In this document: piece by piece, positions 42,652 to 51,721 of the stretch | Position numbering within the stretch: position 1 is the stretch's first letter | How the letters are laid out: each line of letters opens with the position of its first letter | NCBI RefSeq assembly: GCF_013033965.1 | Contig: NZ_WQFE01000007.1 | Span: 166,786 to 230,785 of the forward strand | Direction: 5' to 3' | Length of the DNA stretch: 64,000 nucleotides | Origin: Ruegeria atlantica | GTDB taxonomy: Bacteria > Pseudomonadota > Alphaproteobacteria > Rhodobacterales > Rhodobacteraceae | Position numbers and translations under genes: made by a program | The notes under the pieces: model-generated | What the model was told of the DNA's origin: nothing | The model's database searches: none | Seen by the model: only the letters and a program-made list of their open reading frames with translations

Positions 42652-44211
42652 TCACACTATGTGAGCTGCACCGCTTTCTTCTGCCGCTAGTCGTTTCAAC
42701 GCCATCCGGTCAAGCTTGCCGCCCATGGTTAACGGTAGTGAATCAACTTCCCGAACAACGTCCGGTGCCTTGTATCCAATCTGCTCTCGCGCAAAGTCGA
42801 TGATCTCTCCGGCGCGCACCGGGGGTGCCCCTTCAACCAAGCTCACAAAGGCCCAAACATCCTCGCCATGCATTTCATCTCGGACCCCAACCGCAACTGC
42901 TGCCGCGACTGCGGGGTGTGCTGTCAACGCATCTTCGACCTCTGCGGGGCTGATGTTCGAACCGTCATGTACAATGACCTGTTTCCGACGCCCCCGGAAC
43001 CAGAAATAGCCATCCCCATCCTGCCGCATCAAATCGCCTGTATCGAGCCAGCCATCCTGAAACGCCGCCCCTGTTGCCTCGGGATCCTTCCAATACCCTG
43101 TCATCATGGTCGGGCTTTTTACCCAATGCCGACCGTCCAACCCTAAGGGCACCTCCTCACCGGCTTCGTCGCGAAGCACTGAGACATAGCCCGGATTGTT
43201 TAATCCAACTGCGCCCAGTTTCTCGGAGCCGCCATGGGTATTGGAATGCGACGTACCCATTTCCGTCATTCCATAAAACGCCCCAATCGGCACACCAGCC
43301 AGCGCGCCGAACGCTTCAACCAGCGTCTGCGAGGGCTTGTCCCCACCAGCCATCATCGTCTTTAGCGAGCGAAAGTCTTCGCGCACCGCCCCGTGCCCCG
43401 TGACCAAAGCCGCCAAAGGCGCTGGTAAGATCTGCGCCACCGTTGGGCGCGTCTGCCTCAAGAGCCCCAAAAGCTCGTCCGGTGTAAATTGCCGCGCAAT
43501 ACTTGTCTTGGCGCCCGACCAAAGCCCTGCAAATGTCAGTCGCAATCCGGCGGTGTGCGAAATCCAAGACGCCGGCAACACCACATCCTCGGGCCCCAAC
43601 CCTAGCCCCTGCGCATTGCTTGCCACCATGTATCCCATGCTGGCATGACTGTGTGTGACGCCCTTTGGCTTGCCCGTGGTGCCTGAGGTGAAGAATATGA
43701 AAGCCGGAGCCTCAGCCCGAACCTTTGGCAGTGTTCCTTCACCCTCTGCGTTCAGCAGATCGTCAAAAGCGAGCGCTCCGTCCACTTCCCCTGCATAGAC
43801 AATCACGCCTTTGGGCAATCGCGCTACGCCAGGGACCGCGGTTACATCCTTTACCCGCTCGCCATGTACCAACAGTGCCGCCGGTGTCGCCAACCCCAGT
43901 GCATAGTCGATATCCGAAGCTGAATAGCGATAGTTGAGCGGCATCGCCACAAGACCAGCCCGCATGCAAGCCAGGTAGTGGATTATCAGCGCCGCGCGGT
44001 TTGGCATAATGGACGCCACTCGATCCCCCGGCTCGAGCCCTAGGTTCAGATATTGCAACGCCAACCGCGTACAGGCGGTATCCAGTTCCCGCCAAGTCAG
44101 AGCCCCGTCCAACGCGTAAAGCGCAATCGCCCTGGGATCCGCTGCCAACCCCTGGCGAAAAAGGTTTGTTAAATCCGCAGGTGCGGCAAGCGGTGGTCCA
44201 GCTACCGACAT
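42652..44211 (-). CDS. AMP-forming acyl-CoA ligase
   Basis: This 519-residue ANL-superfamily enzyme has the P-loop-like AMP motif FIFFTSGTTGKPKGVTHSH and GAFYGMTEMG. It continues with GWLDTGDLMRQDGDGYFWFRGRRKQVI and ends with the catalytic lysine region LPLTMGGKLDRMALK. It activates a carboxylic acid through an acyl-adenylate to the CoA thioester. The ATG at 44211 has a GGAG site and starts the usual N-terminus (LTNLFRQGLAADP). A LysR gene upstream on the same strand may regulate it. The acid cannot be predicted. Confidence 0.9.
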   Translation of the reverse strand: MSVAGPPLAAPADLTNLFRQGLAADPRAIALYALDGALTWRELDTACTRLALQYLNLGLEPGDRVASIMPNRAALIIHYLACMRAGLVAMPLNYRYSASDIDYALGLATPAALLVHGERVKDVTAVPGVARLPKGVIVYAGEVDGALAFDDLLNAEGEGTLPKVRAEAPAFIFFTSGTTGKPKGVTHSHASMGYMVASNAQGLGLGPEDVVLPASWISHTAGLRLTFAGLWSGAKTSIARQFTPDELLGLLRQTRPTVAQILPAPLAALVTGHGAVREDFRSLKTMMAGGDKPSQTLVEAFGALAGVPIGAFYGMTEMGTSHSNTHGGSEKLGAVGLNNPGYVSVLRDEAGEEVPLGLDGRHWVKSPTMMTGYWKDPEATGAAFQDGWLDTGDLMRQDGDGYFWFRGRRKQVIVHDGSNISPAEVEDALTAHPAVAAAVAVGVRDEMHGEDVWAFVSLVEGAPPVRAGEIIDFAREQIGYKAPDVVREVDSLPLTMGGKLDRMALKRLAAEESGAAHIV

Positions 44212-44605
44212 GCACTTCTCCTCAAAACAGACCATTTCGGCACCTTCACTGTGCCACCCAGACTCCAGCAAGGATGCCGACCTACTTGCCTCAATGGCTA
44301 GGTAACGAACGGAATCCAATCACGTTATCGATTGGTCGCTGGATCGAGCATACTGTATTGATGTCTATCGCCAATAGCGAACGACGGAGACATCCGCGAT
44401 GTTTGAGTTCGTTGCTCTTGAGACAATGCACCTGCGACGAATGTCCGCTTCGAGGAAGCTGCACCGCGGCGTCACGCGACGCGATGAACGGCAGGTTTGG
44501 GTCGATTTTCGTCCGACCTGAAAGTGAATTATCGATTGGGCATTGCGTTCCAGGTCAGCTTCTGAGCCCGATGCGGGAGTCGAGTTCATTTGGATACGAG
44601 CGGGG
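44212..44605. repeat. Intergenic region with a short dispersed repeat
   Basis: This 394-bp gene-free stretch contains, near 44443-44468, the sequence GTCCGCTTCGAGGAAGCTGC, an inverted near-copy of the element near 4098-4122. Nothing else is recognised. Confidence 0.45.
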
Positions 44606-45544
44606 TTAACCGTTGATCTGTAAACCCTTACTTTTGTTCTTGTAGCCATTAATCCGCTCCTGGGTTTCGGTGGCCTCGCGCTTGAGCCAATCCACGAAAC
44701 GGCGCAATTGGGGACGCTGCAACGTTTGTTCTCGCAGGTGAATCCGAAATGGGTTTGGCGCTGAAAGCCCTTTTTCAACAGGATAGGGAAGCACCAAGGA
44801 CCCTTCTTCCAGATCGTTCTCTATCAAAGAAGCGCCGCAAAGGAGAAAGCCCACATCTTCTCTCACCGCTTCAAGGGCCATCTCCGCTCGCTTGTAATAC
44901 GGTCCTCGGTCAGCGCCAGTACGCCGCATTCCGAAAGTTTGGAACCATTCGCGAAAACCTGGCCTGTCTTCTTTACTTCTGTGCTCTTCCAAATGAAGAA
45001 GCGGCATCCCCTCCATTTCGTGTTCGGTGTCATAATCGGCTATTCTGCGTAAGTTGTCTGGGCTGCAAACGGGGACGAGGTAGTCCAAGAAGAGCGGCTC
45101 ACCTTTTTCGTATCCGCCGTATTCAACGCGGATATCTGGCGCCCCCAGCCGCATCGGAACGTCGCCCGCTCCGTTGATGCAAAAGAGAATGTTTGGATGG
45201 TTTTCTCGAAATCTCGGTAACCGAGGTGCCAGCCACAATTCGGACCAATCCGGGTCGGCAACGATGTGAATTTCGCTAACACGCTGAAAATCGAGCGTAG
45301 TCGATACGCGTTCAAGTGCCGAAAATGCAGTACGAAGATCCGTCAGTGCCCCTGCCAGTTCGGGTGTTGGGTGTAAACCCGACCGTCCACGGACCAAAAG
45401 GTCTGTTCCAAGATAATCTTCCAGCGCCCGGATCCTTTGACCAACCGCAGCTGGGGTGATCCCCAATTCGCTAGCGGCCGCTTTTAGTGAACCGGTTCGA
45501 AGGGCTACTTCGATAGCTTGAAGAGACTTGAGGTGCGTCGCCAT
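44606..45544 (-). CDS. LysR-family regulator
   Basis: This 312-residue regulator has the LysR HTH (LQAIEVALRTGSLKAAASELGITPAAVGQRIRALEDYLGTDLLVRG) and a substrate-binding domain similar to GcvA-type proteins (IHIVADPDWSELWLAPRL, DIRVEYGGYEKGEPL, DRPGFREWF). The start at ATG 45544 has no strong ribosome-binding site; upstream codons to 45589 remain possible. It is divergent from the DUF4242 gene, which is the likely target. Confidence 0.87.
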   Translation of the reverse strand: MATHLKSLQAIEVALRTGSLKAAASELGITPAAVGQRIRALEDYLGTDLLVRGRSGLHPTPELAGALTDLRTAFSALERVSTTLDFQRVSEIHIVADPDWSELWLAPRLPRFRENHPNILFCINGAGDVPMRLGAPDIRVEYGGYEKGEPLFLDYLVPVCSPDNLRRIADYDTEHEMEGMPLLHLEEHRSKEDRPGFREWFQTFGMRRTGADRGPYYKRAEMALEAVREDVGFLLCGASLIENDLEEGSLVLPYPVEKGLSAPNPFRIHLREQTLQRPQLRRFVDWLKREATETQERINGYKNKSKGLQING

Positions 45545-45690
45545 ACGTGTTTGATAAAGATTTCCTTTCGATGGTGCAAACTTCCGCACTACTGCGCCAG
45601 TTTTTCTTTAGTTCCGCAAAGAAAATTTGGTTCGGAATCTTGAAGTCTGAGTGCCACAATCTCTGTACACGGCAAAACGGAGGTACAGAT

Positions 45691-45969
45691 ATGCTGAAGA
45701 GATTTGTAATCGAACGGGACATTCCTGGAATCGGAGATTTTTCGTTGACCGAGCTTTGCGCTGCATCACGTGCTTCAAATAAAGCCCTTGCCGACGTCGG
45801 CCCGTCAATTCAATGGCAACATTCCTATATTGCCGGAGACAAGACATTTTGCATCTATCTGGCTGAAAGCGAAGCCGAGATTCAGCAACATTCTGAGTTG
45901 TCGGGGATTCCAGTAGGGAAGATAACTGAGGTTCACCAAATCATCGACCCGCTTACCGCGAACAATTGA
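45691..45969 (+). CDS. DUF4242 (nickel-binding-like) protein
   Basis: This 92-residue ferredoxin-like protein matches DUF4242: FVIERDIPGIGDFSLTELCAASRASNKALADVGPSIQW, then SYIAGDKTFCIYLAESEAEIQQHSELSGIP. Family members include the nickel-responsive SCO4226. The ATG at 45691 follows an ideal ACGGAGG. It is divergent from the LysR regulator and ends before a strong hairpin. Confidence 0.85.
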   Translation: MLKRFVIERDIPGIGDFSLTELCAASRASNKALADVGPSIQWQHSYIAGDKTFCIYLAESEAEIQQHSELSGIPVGKITEVHQIIDPLTANN

Positions 45970-45985
45970 TGCACACGGCACGCTG

Positions 45986-46013
45986 GCGGTGACCAGTCCT
46001 AGTTGGTCACCGC
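45986..46013 (+). terminator. Terminator-like hairpin
   Basis: A perfect 10-bp stem, GCGGTGACCA with TGGTCACCGC around an 8-nt loop, lies 16 bp after the DUF4242 gene, with T-rich sequence about 12 bp further. The rest of 46014-46289 holds no gene. Confidence 0.6.
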
Positions 46014-46289
46014 GCGCGACTTGCCTATTTTCTTTTAGCAAAAGTAGGCTAGCCCAATCATAGTCCCGATTAGGTGGCGCAAATGTGAATTTGAATCAGC
46101 CTTGGTTTCACAGATGCCGCGAATGGCGGGAATGCGGGCTGCGACCGCAGCATTTCAGATCCTTATCGAGTGACCGCATTGGGCCGAGGAAAACAACCAG
46201 TTCGTCTTCAGAAACAATTATCTACGTAGGAGCGCCCCCCAGGTCTCGAACTGTTCCGAAACCGCTTGGTGCTGCACCAAGCCTGATTT

Positions 46290-46838
46290 CTAATCCTCGA
46301 ATATCCCGGTAGGCCGACCGTCGACGGTTTCTACATTCTTCCGTCTCCAATAGTCCTTGACGCCGTCCGGCCCCATTTCATCATAGAACGGCTCCAGTTC
46401 TTCTTCGCCTCGCGAACGGCGAAAATCCATCTCAGGCACTCCTGTGCCGCAAGATGTCTGGACGAGATCAATACTCAGCTCGAACACCTGACGGCTTCCC
46501 GCCAGCTTTGGGAAATTCGAGACCAGTGTTTCCCATTGCGTATCGCGAGGGTGGTAGGTGACTGCCTGCCCATAAACGCGCAGGATCATTGGACTGCCCT
46601 CGAACGCGCAGAACATCAACGTCATGCGCCCAGTTGCCTGCACATGAGCCGCTGTCTCATTGCCGCTTCCAGACAGGTTTAGCCAGACGATATGGTTGTC
46701 GTCTTGGATCCGCAGCGTATCCATGCCCTTTGGCGACACGTTGACCCGTCCGGTGTGATCGGCGGTGGCAACAAAGAACATATGCTGCCGCTCAATGAAT
46801 TTCCGAAGTGATCTGTTCAGTCTCTTTCCTGTAGCCAA
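46290..46838 (-). CDS. Pyridoxamine 5'-phosphate oxidase-like FMN protein
   Basis: This 182-residue split-barrel protein has SLRKFIERQHMFFVATADHTGRVNVSPKGMDTLRI, HIVWLNLSGSGNETAAHVQATGRMTLMFCAFEGSP and a C-terminal VQTSCGTGVPEMDF motif typical of the pyridoxamine-phosphate-oxidase-related family. Members bind FMN, F420 or haem; the substrate is unknown. The start is uncertain: no ATG lies near the domain start, and a TTG at 46838 with GGGAGG 8 nt upstream fits best. The frame upstream (to 46967) overlaps the truncated hydrolase and is probably not translated. Confidence 0.78.
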   Translation of the reverse strand: MATGKRLNRSLRKFIERQHMFFVATADHTGRVNVSPKGMDTLRIQDDNHIVWLNLSGSGNETAAHVQATGRMTLMFCAFEGSPMILRVYGQAVTYHPRDTQWETLVSNFPKLAGSRQVFELSIDLVQTSCGTGVPEMDFRRSRGEEELEPFYDEMGPDGVKDYWRRKNVETVDGRPTGIFED

Positions 46839-46914
46839 TTCATTGCCCTCCCGGCTCCGATAATGTTGGTCAGATTGAGTCCGGCCAGTACATCCTTGAT
46901 CCCTGCGGCCGAGT

Positions 46915-47691
46915 TTACCAGTTTCCTGCGCGGGATTTCGCGATGGCTGAAGTCGCCAAACTGTCAAGAAAGGACCGTCGGTCGCGGGCCCTGATGCCTT
47001 CGGATTTTAGATATGTGTCAAGTTGCTCGCGGATCTCCGGCAAAGGAACAGACTTCGCGAGGATCGCACTTGCGGCATCGTATTGAGATTTGACTTTTTT
47101 GCTGTCCGCCTCTTCGGCCCCTTCAGCGCGCATAAAATCCACCGCCTGGGTCGCCAGCACATCATAAAACGGCCGGGCGGGACCCGCCAGAAAAACCAAA
47201 AAGGCGGGATCAACCATCTGCGCTGCAGAGGGTGCGATATACCCGCCCTCCGAGTGACCAAGAAATCCGATGCCCGAGGCATCTATGTCCTGATGTCCTT
47301 CCAGAAAGCGGAATGCGCCTGCGGCATCATCCGCAAAATCGCGCAAGGAGGCATCCTCAAACGATCCGGTGCTTTCCGCGAAACCACGATCATCATAGCG
47401 AAGAACGGCATAGCCAGCCCGTGTAAGATGGTCTGACAAAACAAGGAAGGGTCTGTGACCGGCAAGCGCTTCATCACGGTTCTGGGGGCCGGATCCCGAA
47501 ATGAAAATGACGGCTTTGTGGGGTCCATCTTCTATAGGTATCGTTAGTTCGCCCGCCAGCACAACATCGTCACCTCCAGCAAACCGAACCGTTTCAATCC
47601 TGTAAGGCCGATCCTCTGGATCTTGAGGTCGTGGGACAGTGTAGCTGTCATCGATACATCCCGTCAGAAGGAGTGTGACGAAACATATCAA
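46915..47691 (-). pseudogene. C-terminally truncated alpha/beta hydrolase (lipoprotein-like)
   Basis: The frame encodes a lipoprotein-type signal (LICFVTLLLTGCID), an alpha/beta-hydrolase start (VVLAGELTIP, KAVIFISGSGPQNRDE), YDDRGFAESTG and the nucleophile elbow GFLGHSEGG. It then ends at 46915 with SRAGNW, before the region that carries the catalytic Asp and His in this family (usual length about 400-450 residues). It is therefore probably inactive. The start is unclear: TTG 47691 would give a short basic-poor leader, and the frame is open to 47829. The adjacent sequence up to the oxidase gene may be foreign sequence joined by a deletion. Confidence 0.65.
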
Positions 47692-47829
47692 CCTGCGTTT
47701 TCCAATCGAGCGTCGCTCACGAGCAGCCTGCCTGAACTCTGTATGTTTGGTACTATGATTGGGTCCGATACTGCCACGCCAGCAGGTAGGCAAAAAACTG
47801 TTGGCCAAAACAACATCTCCTAGAGGCAC

Positions 47830-48599
47830 TTACTTAACTGCATGTCGCAGAACAGGCACTCGTTGTCGTCCACGCCGACCTGTCCGGACAGGATCAGTTG
47901 TGAAGATTCTTGCTGACCAAACAGAGCAAACCATATCTTTGGCTTATGTGGTCAATTTTGCAAATTGGCGAAACGGGCAGAGCTCATGTACGCGTTGCCC
48001 TTTGCCGTTCATGCGAACCACTTCCCGTTCAATCCAACGTTGACGCTGATGAAGCGAGGGCTTCGAACCCACGCACTGATCGAGTGCGCCACATGATGCA
48101 CTGATGATCCTGCTCGACGATTTTGAGTAGGTATCGATCTCTAACGCATTCGATATGTTGCGTGGCGACGATACTTTGGCACCTCGGGGGCTAAACCGCT
48201 ATCTGAGTGTCACAAAGGGTAGTGAAATGGTTCGCAAGCGGTACCCAGATGATGAAGCGCTGAGGTTGCTAGCGAGGGGCAACTTTTAGATACAAGACTG
48301 GCCCCACAGGAAGCGAGTGATGTGTGGGTGAAAGTTTCCCCGGATTAACTCCACAGTACTGCGGGAGAGGGCAGCCCTTTCAGACCGCGCCTGACAGCCA
48401 AGATCGATCCGAAGGTGCCGGGTCGATGTCATGCACATCTTTGAGGAAGTTGATCCATAGCTGAACACTGTATTTAAGATACGAAGTGAGCGGATCTCGG
48501 CACACTCGCATTAGCAAGTTGTGCTGTCGGTCATCACCCTCACTATGACCGACCTACTTTAGTTATGAACGCTGACACTGGTTTGTGAAATTTGACCGA
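47830..48599. other. Gene-free region, 770 bp
   Basis: No gene is supported. Near 48049-48095 the minus strand resembles the 3' half of a class II tRNA: a hairpin with GCACT/AGTGC arms followed by GGGTTCGAAGCCC, but the T stem is imperfect and no 5' half is present. Near 48226 a short + strand frame begins MVRKRYPDDEALRLL, reminiscent of an IS3 OrfA start, and ends quickly. Both look like remnants. Confidence 0.35.
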
Positions 48600-49325
48600 C
48601 TAAGCCTGTGCTCCCCGCGTCACCAATATCACCCTTAGATTCCCGATGTTTTCAAAGCCAAGATCGTCATAAGGTTTGGCATCTTTATGAGTTTCATATC
48701 CTACGATGGGGCGGCCTGCGCCAAAACATTCTGCGCTGCGGGTTGCAGCATCCACAACCGAGTGATCGTTGGTCGGCCCAAACACATTTGACAGGCCAAC
48801 CACTTCAGACGACAGATTTGCAATACAACCCGCCCGAAATCCTTCCCCGTCCTCTTGGCCAAAGAACGCGATATTGGTGTTATCCGATAGGCTGGCAGGG
48901 AACATGGGTGCATCAGACCGCACGTTCGAAGCGCTCCATGCGATTTCCCATCGCGCCAAGTCTTCTTCACTGGCAACCCTTTTCCAAGGAGCGTCGGAAT
49001 TTATTTCGGCCGGAGCCTCTTTCCAGATCCACGTCGCTGAAAACAGTGTTTCTGCTGAAAGTTGCCCCAATGGTAAGTCGGCAAAGCTGTCCTTGACAGC
49101 AAATGAGGTTTGGGCGGTTACGCTTTCGAACCGCAATAGCTCCGGACCAATTCCGGGTCGTAAAGAAACCACCTTGGGGTAGAGAGGCAGAGGTGTCCCC
49201 TCGCAAACCAATGCGTTTTCGTCACGTCGCACCGCGATACCGTGGGCTGCAAAGACTGCGGCGCAAAGATCGGCATTGTTCTGGGCAGCCAATACCGATT
49301 TTCTCACATTGTTCTCGTTCATCAC
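48600..49325 (-). CDS. GNAT-like acetyltransferase domain protein
   Basis: This 241-residue protein has a weakly conserved N-terminal half (AVFAAHGIAVRRDENALVCEG) and a C-terminal half with the GNAT-like order AGCIANLSSEVVGLSNVFG, then GYETHKDAKPYDDLGFENIGNLRVI. The latter resembles the end of acetyltransferase domains (the LGF position). The call rests on this C-terminal pattern only. It has no operon partners. Confidence 0.55.
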   Translation of the reverse strand: MMNENNVRKSVLAAQNNADLCAAVFAAHGIAVRRDENALVCEGTPLPLYPKVVSLRPGIGPELLRFESVTAQTSFAVKDSFADLPLGQLSAETLFSATWIWKEAPAEINSDAPWKRVASEEDLARWEIAWSASNVRSDAPMFPASLSDNTNIAFFGQEDGEGFRAGCIANLSSEVVGLSNVFGPTNDHSVVDAATRSAECFGAGRPIVGYETHKDAKPYDDLGFENIGNLRVILVTRGAQA

Positions 49326-49699
49326 ACCTTCCGGTACCAGACAGTTTGCTGCAGTGGCACCGGGTCGGCCTCTTGACCAATTTCAGCCCCAGAAACCATT
49401 GAACGCGTAGTTGGTTGGCGCGTCGAAGGTCGGAGGGAGTGGCCAAGATCGATCTGGTCAGTGAGTCACCGCCACCGGTTGCATCGGCATCTTATGAAGC
49501 TCTCAGTTATCGCACACAAGTGGATATCGCCGCTGGTCGACCCGTTTGTGTCAACGACCGCGATTCTTCTCAAGTTCGGTGAGCAGACTTGGCAAAAATG
49601 TATGCATTGCTCTTCGCAGGAGAGCGATCCCAAGATCGGTTTGACCCTTGCAGAGATTCCTGTCTTAAGGTTTCGAAGACACGGTTCAATGAGGATAGA
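49326..49699. other. Intergenic region, 374 bp
   Basis: I see nothing recognisable here; the frames present lack ribosome-binding sites and family patterns. Confidence 0.35.
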
Positions 49700-49924
49700 A
49701 TGAGCGATCTTGGCTTCACTTTTAGGCGGTCAAAGAACGGTGAGGTGGTGGTCGACCATCGCGGTAAGCGCGCCACGATTCTTCGGGGCGACAAAGCAGA
49801 ATGGTTCCTGCAAGACATGGACGGGCTGGATTTCGACAGCCAGCAACAGGAGATGGCCCGCCTGACCGGAAATTATAAACGCGGCAATGAACGCAAGGCA
49901 CGCAACCATCCCCGAAACAGGTAG
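49700..49924 (+). CDS. Small conserved-looking protein (74 aa)
   Basis: The frame from ATG 49700, after GAGGATAG, encodes MSDLGFTFRRSKNGEVVV, then RGKRATILRGDKAEWFLQDM and a basic C-terminus. I do not know the family by name, but the even, compact sequence and the tight spacing (4 bp) to a second small gene suggest a real bicistronic unit. No membrane segment is present. Confidence 0.6.
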   Translation: MSDLGFTFRRSKNGEVVVDHRGKRATILRGDKAEWFLQDMDGLDFDSQQQEMARLTGNYKRGNERKARNHPRNR

Positions 49925-49928
49925 GCTG

Positions 49929-50093
49929 ATGCTCAAGACACTGATCCGCGGGAGCGCTGCAGCCGCTGGTACCATCCTCGTGTTCGGAGCTGTGACATGG
50001 TATGCAACTCTCCCCGAGGAGGACCCGAGAGGTATCTGGACGGTTCTGTCGCAAATTCCTTTGAAGGACGAGAAGGCAACGCAGGCGGGTTGA
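49929..50093 (+). CDS. Small single-pass membrane protein (54 aa)
   Basis: The product starts MLKTLIRGSAAAAGTILVFG, giving a basic N-terminus and one hydrophobic helix (about residues 9-27), then a short polar tail with PEEDPRGIW. It follows the previous small gene by 4 bp and its stop abuts the IS6 remnant on the other strand. The function is unknown. Confidence 0.55.
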   Translation: MLKTLIRGSAAAAGTILVFGAVTWYATLPEEDPRGIWTVLSQIPLKDEKATQAG

Positions 50094-50561
50094 TTATCCT
50101 ACCAGTTGAACAAACTGCTGAAACGGGGAGAGTCCGGGTGTGAATTGACCTTCGCGGATCATGTTGACCAGCTCGATACCAGCCAGGGCAGATGCGGCTG
50201 AAGCGAAAGACTTGAAACCCAACATGGGCCTGATCCGGCGTTTAGATAGCATGAAGTCCAGGGTCTTGCCGTGTTTGTCGATGGCACCATAGAGATAAAC
50301 CCACTCACCCTTCACTTTGACATAGGTCTCATCCATGAGCCACGAACGGTCGGTAGGACGCTTCTTGTGCCGCGAAGCATCAGCTGCAAGACCGGCATAT
50401 CGGTTCACCCAAAGGTTCAGCGTCGCGTGATCCAGTTCAACGCCTCTTTCCGCCATGATTTCCTCCAGATCCCGATATGATACGCCGTATCGGAGGTAGA
50501 AAAAAACAGCATACAAGATCACTTCTTTCGGAAAGTGTGCACCCTTGAATGAGATTGTCAC
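50094..50561 (-). mobile_element. IS6-family transposase with its catalytic core deleted
   Basis: The 155-residue frame begins as a typical IS6/IS26-type transposase (HFPKEVILYAVFFYLRYGVSYRDLEEIMAERGV and the first catalytic aspartate in SWLMDETYVKVKGEW). After LDFMLSKRR it jumps directly to RPMLGFKSFASAASALAGIEL, the C-terminal end. The ~80 residues that carry the second Asp and the Glu of the DDE triad are missing in frame, compared with the usual ~235. The element cannot transpose by itself. I could not identify matching terminal repeats on both sides. Confidence 0.78.
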
Positions 50562-50639
50562 GGTCTGCTCCTATCTTATCTGAGCACGCGCTTCCAAAAC
50601 GACACTCAGTCTGACAGGGGGAACTAAGTTTGCGAAAGA

Positions 50640-50800
50640 AACGCCTGTCCGCCGTACTGATCGGATGGTTCCTTTTGGGCCAGAACCTGACGATTTGGCA
50701 GATTACAGGGGCAGGAATTGTTTTGACGGCCGTATCGTTGGGACAAACGTCAGCCCGATCAACCCGGCCTCCCCTCTCAACTCTTGCAACTCAGAGGTAA
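50640..50800 (+). pseudogene. EamA exporter C-terminal remnant
   Basis: From about 50645 the frame reads LSAVLIGWFLLGQNLTIWQ, then ITGAGIVLTAVSLGQTSA, to a TAA at 50800. This matches the C-terminus of the EamA exporter at 4948-5835 (LSAVLIGWALLGQALTQMQITGA). The rest of the gene is absent and is replaced by the IS6 remnant. It ends 4 bp before the NAD(P)-binding gene, as in the intact copy. Confidence 0.8.
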
Positions 50801-50804
50801 CCCA

Positions 50805-51446
50805 ATGAAAATTATCGTTTTTGGCGCAACAGGTGCTGCCGGGTCGTGCATTGTCACCGAAGCCGTCGCACGCGGTCATCAAGTCTCTGCGGCCGTAAGA
50901 GATCAAGCGGGGCTCGCCAAGTTACCTGCAACCGTACAAGGACATATCGTGGACGTAAGCGACCCATCGGCCGTTGCAGCCGCGATGTCGGGTCATGATC
51001 TTGCAATCAGTTCTCTTCGGTCCCCAAGCGGTCGCGAGGGCGAAGTTGTTTCCCTTACAAAGTTCATTCTGGACGGTACGTCCCGGACAGGCATCCGGGT
51101 CATCATCGTGGGCGGCGCAGCCCGCTTGCGCCTGCCGGGCGGAAGCCCGCATACCGTCCTGTCCGATCCGGACTTTCTACCCGACAGTGTTGTTCCAACG
51201 GCGCGCGCTTCGTTCGCACAGGCCGAGCTGTGCCGCAGCAATGATGACGCGGATTGGACCTATGCAATCCCATCAGCCCTTTTGCAGCCGGGCGCGCGCC
51301 GTGGAACTTACAGGATCGGCACCGACAGCCTTCTGGTCGACGACGAGGGCAACTCGGAATTCTCGATGGAGGATTTTGCAGTCACATTGCTGGACGAAGC
51401 ACAGAACGCGCAGTTCAAACAGACGTCTTTCGCCGCAGGGTATTGA
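50805..51446 (+). CDS. NAD(P)-binding NmrA-like / SDR-type protein, copy 2
   Basis: This 213-residue paralogue of the protein at 4294-4935 has the same Rossmann start (IVFGATGAAGSCIV) and RVIIVGGAARLRLPGGSPHT. The ATG at 50805 follows AGAGG. Its original promoter was probably upstream of the lost EamA gene; transcription now may come from the IS6 remnant side. Function as for copy 1: NAD(P)-dependent reductase or redox sensor, substrate unknown. Confidence 0.8.
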   Translation: MKIIVFGATGAAGSCIVTEAVARGHQVSAAVRDQAGLAKLPATVQGHIVDVSDPSAVAAAMSGHDLAISSLRSPSGREGEVVSLTKFILDGTSRTGIRVIIVGGAARLRLPGGSPHTVLSDPDFLPDSVVPTARASFAQAELCRSNDDADWTYAIPSALLQPGARRGTYRIGTDSLLVDDEGNSEFSMEDFAVTLLDEAQNAQFKQTSFAAGY

Positions 51447-51721
51447 AGGGCCTGACGTTTCGTTTCCGCTACCGCGCCCTGCCCGATCGGTATCTAGCAG
51501 GGCGCAATGGTTTCGCCTGCGCGGATTGCCCAGCCGACTCGCTGCTTAGACCGATGATGACACTCGTAATCGATCCAGAAGATAGCTGATGGTATTGTAG
51601 CGCGCCTTGAGGGTCGGCCCGACGGGACGCCGGTAGTCTCGTGCCGCGCATTCTGCCCGAATCCGAACGGCAAGATCGCTCACCAACTCCGACAGGTGAA
51701 TGCCACTTGCGAGCAGGAAGG

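Noticed and set aside
48030..48110. Complete tRNA gene on the minus strand
   Set aside because: Only a 3'-half-like part is present; no anticodon arm or 5' half could be found, and the T stem has a mismatch.
51590..51720. Minus-strand coding remnant after the second NAD(P)-binding gene (LAFLLASGIHLSELVSDL pattern)
   Set aside because: It reads coherently for about 45 codons, but I could not assign a family or a start, so it is not listed as a feature.
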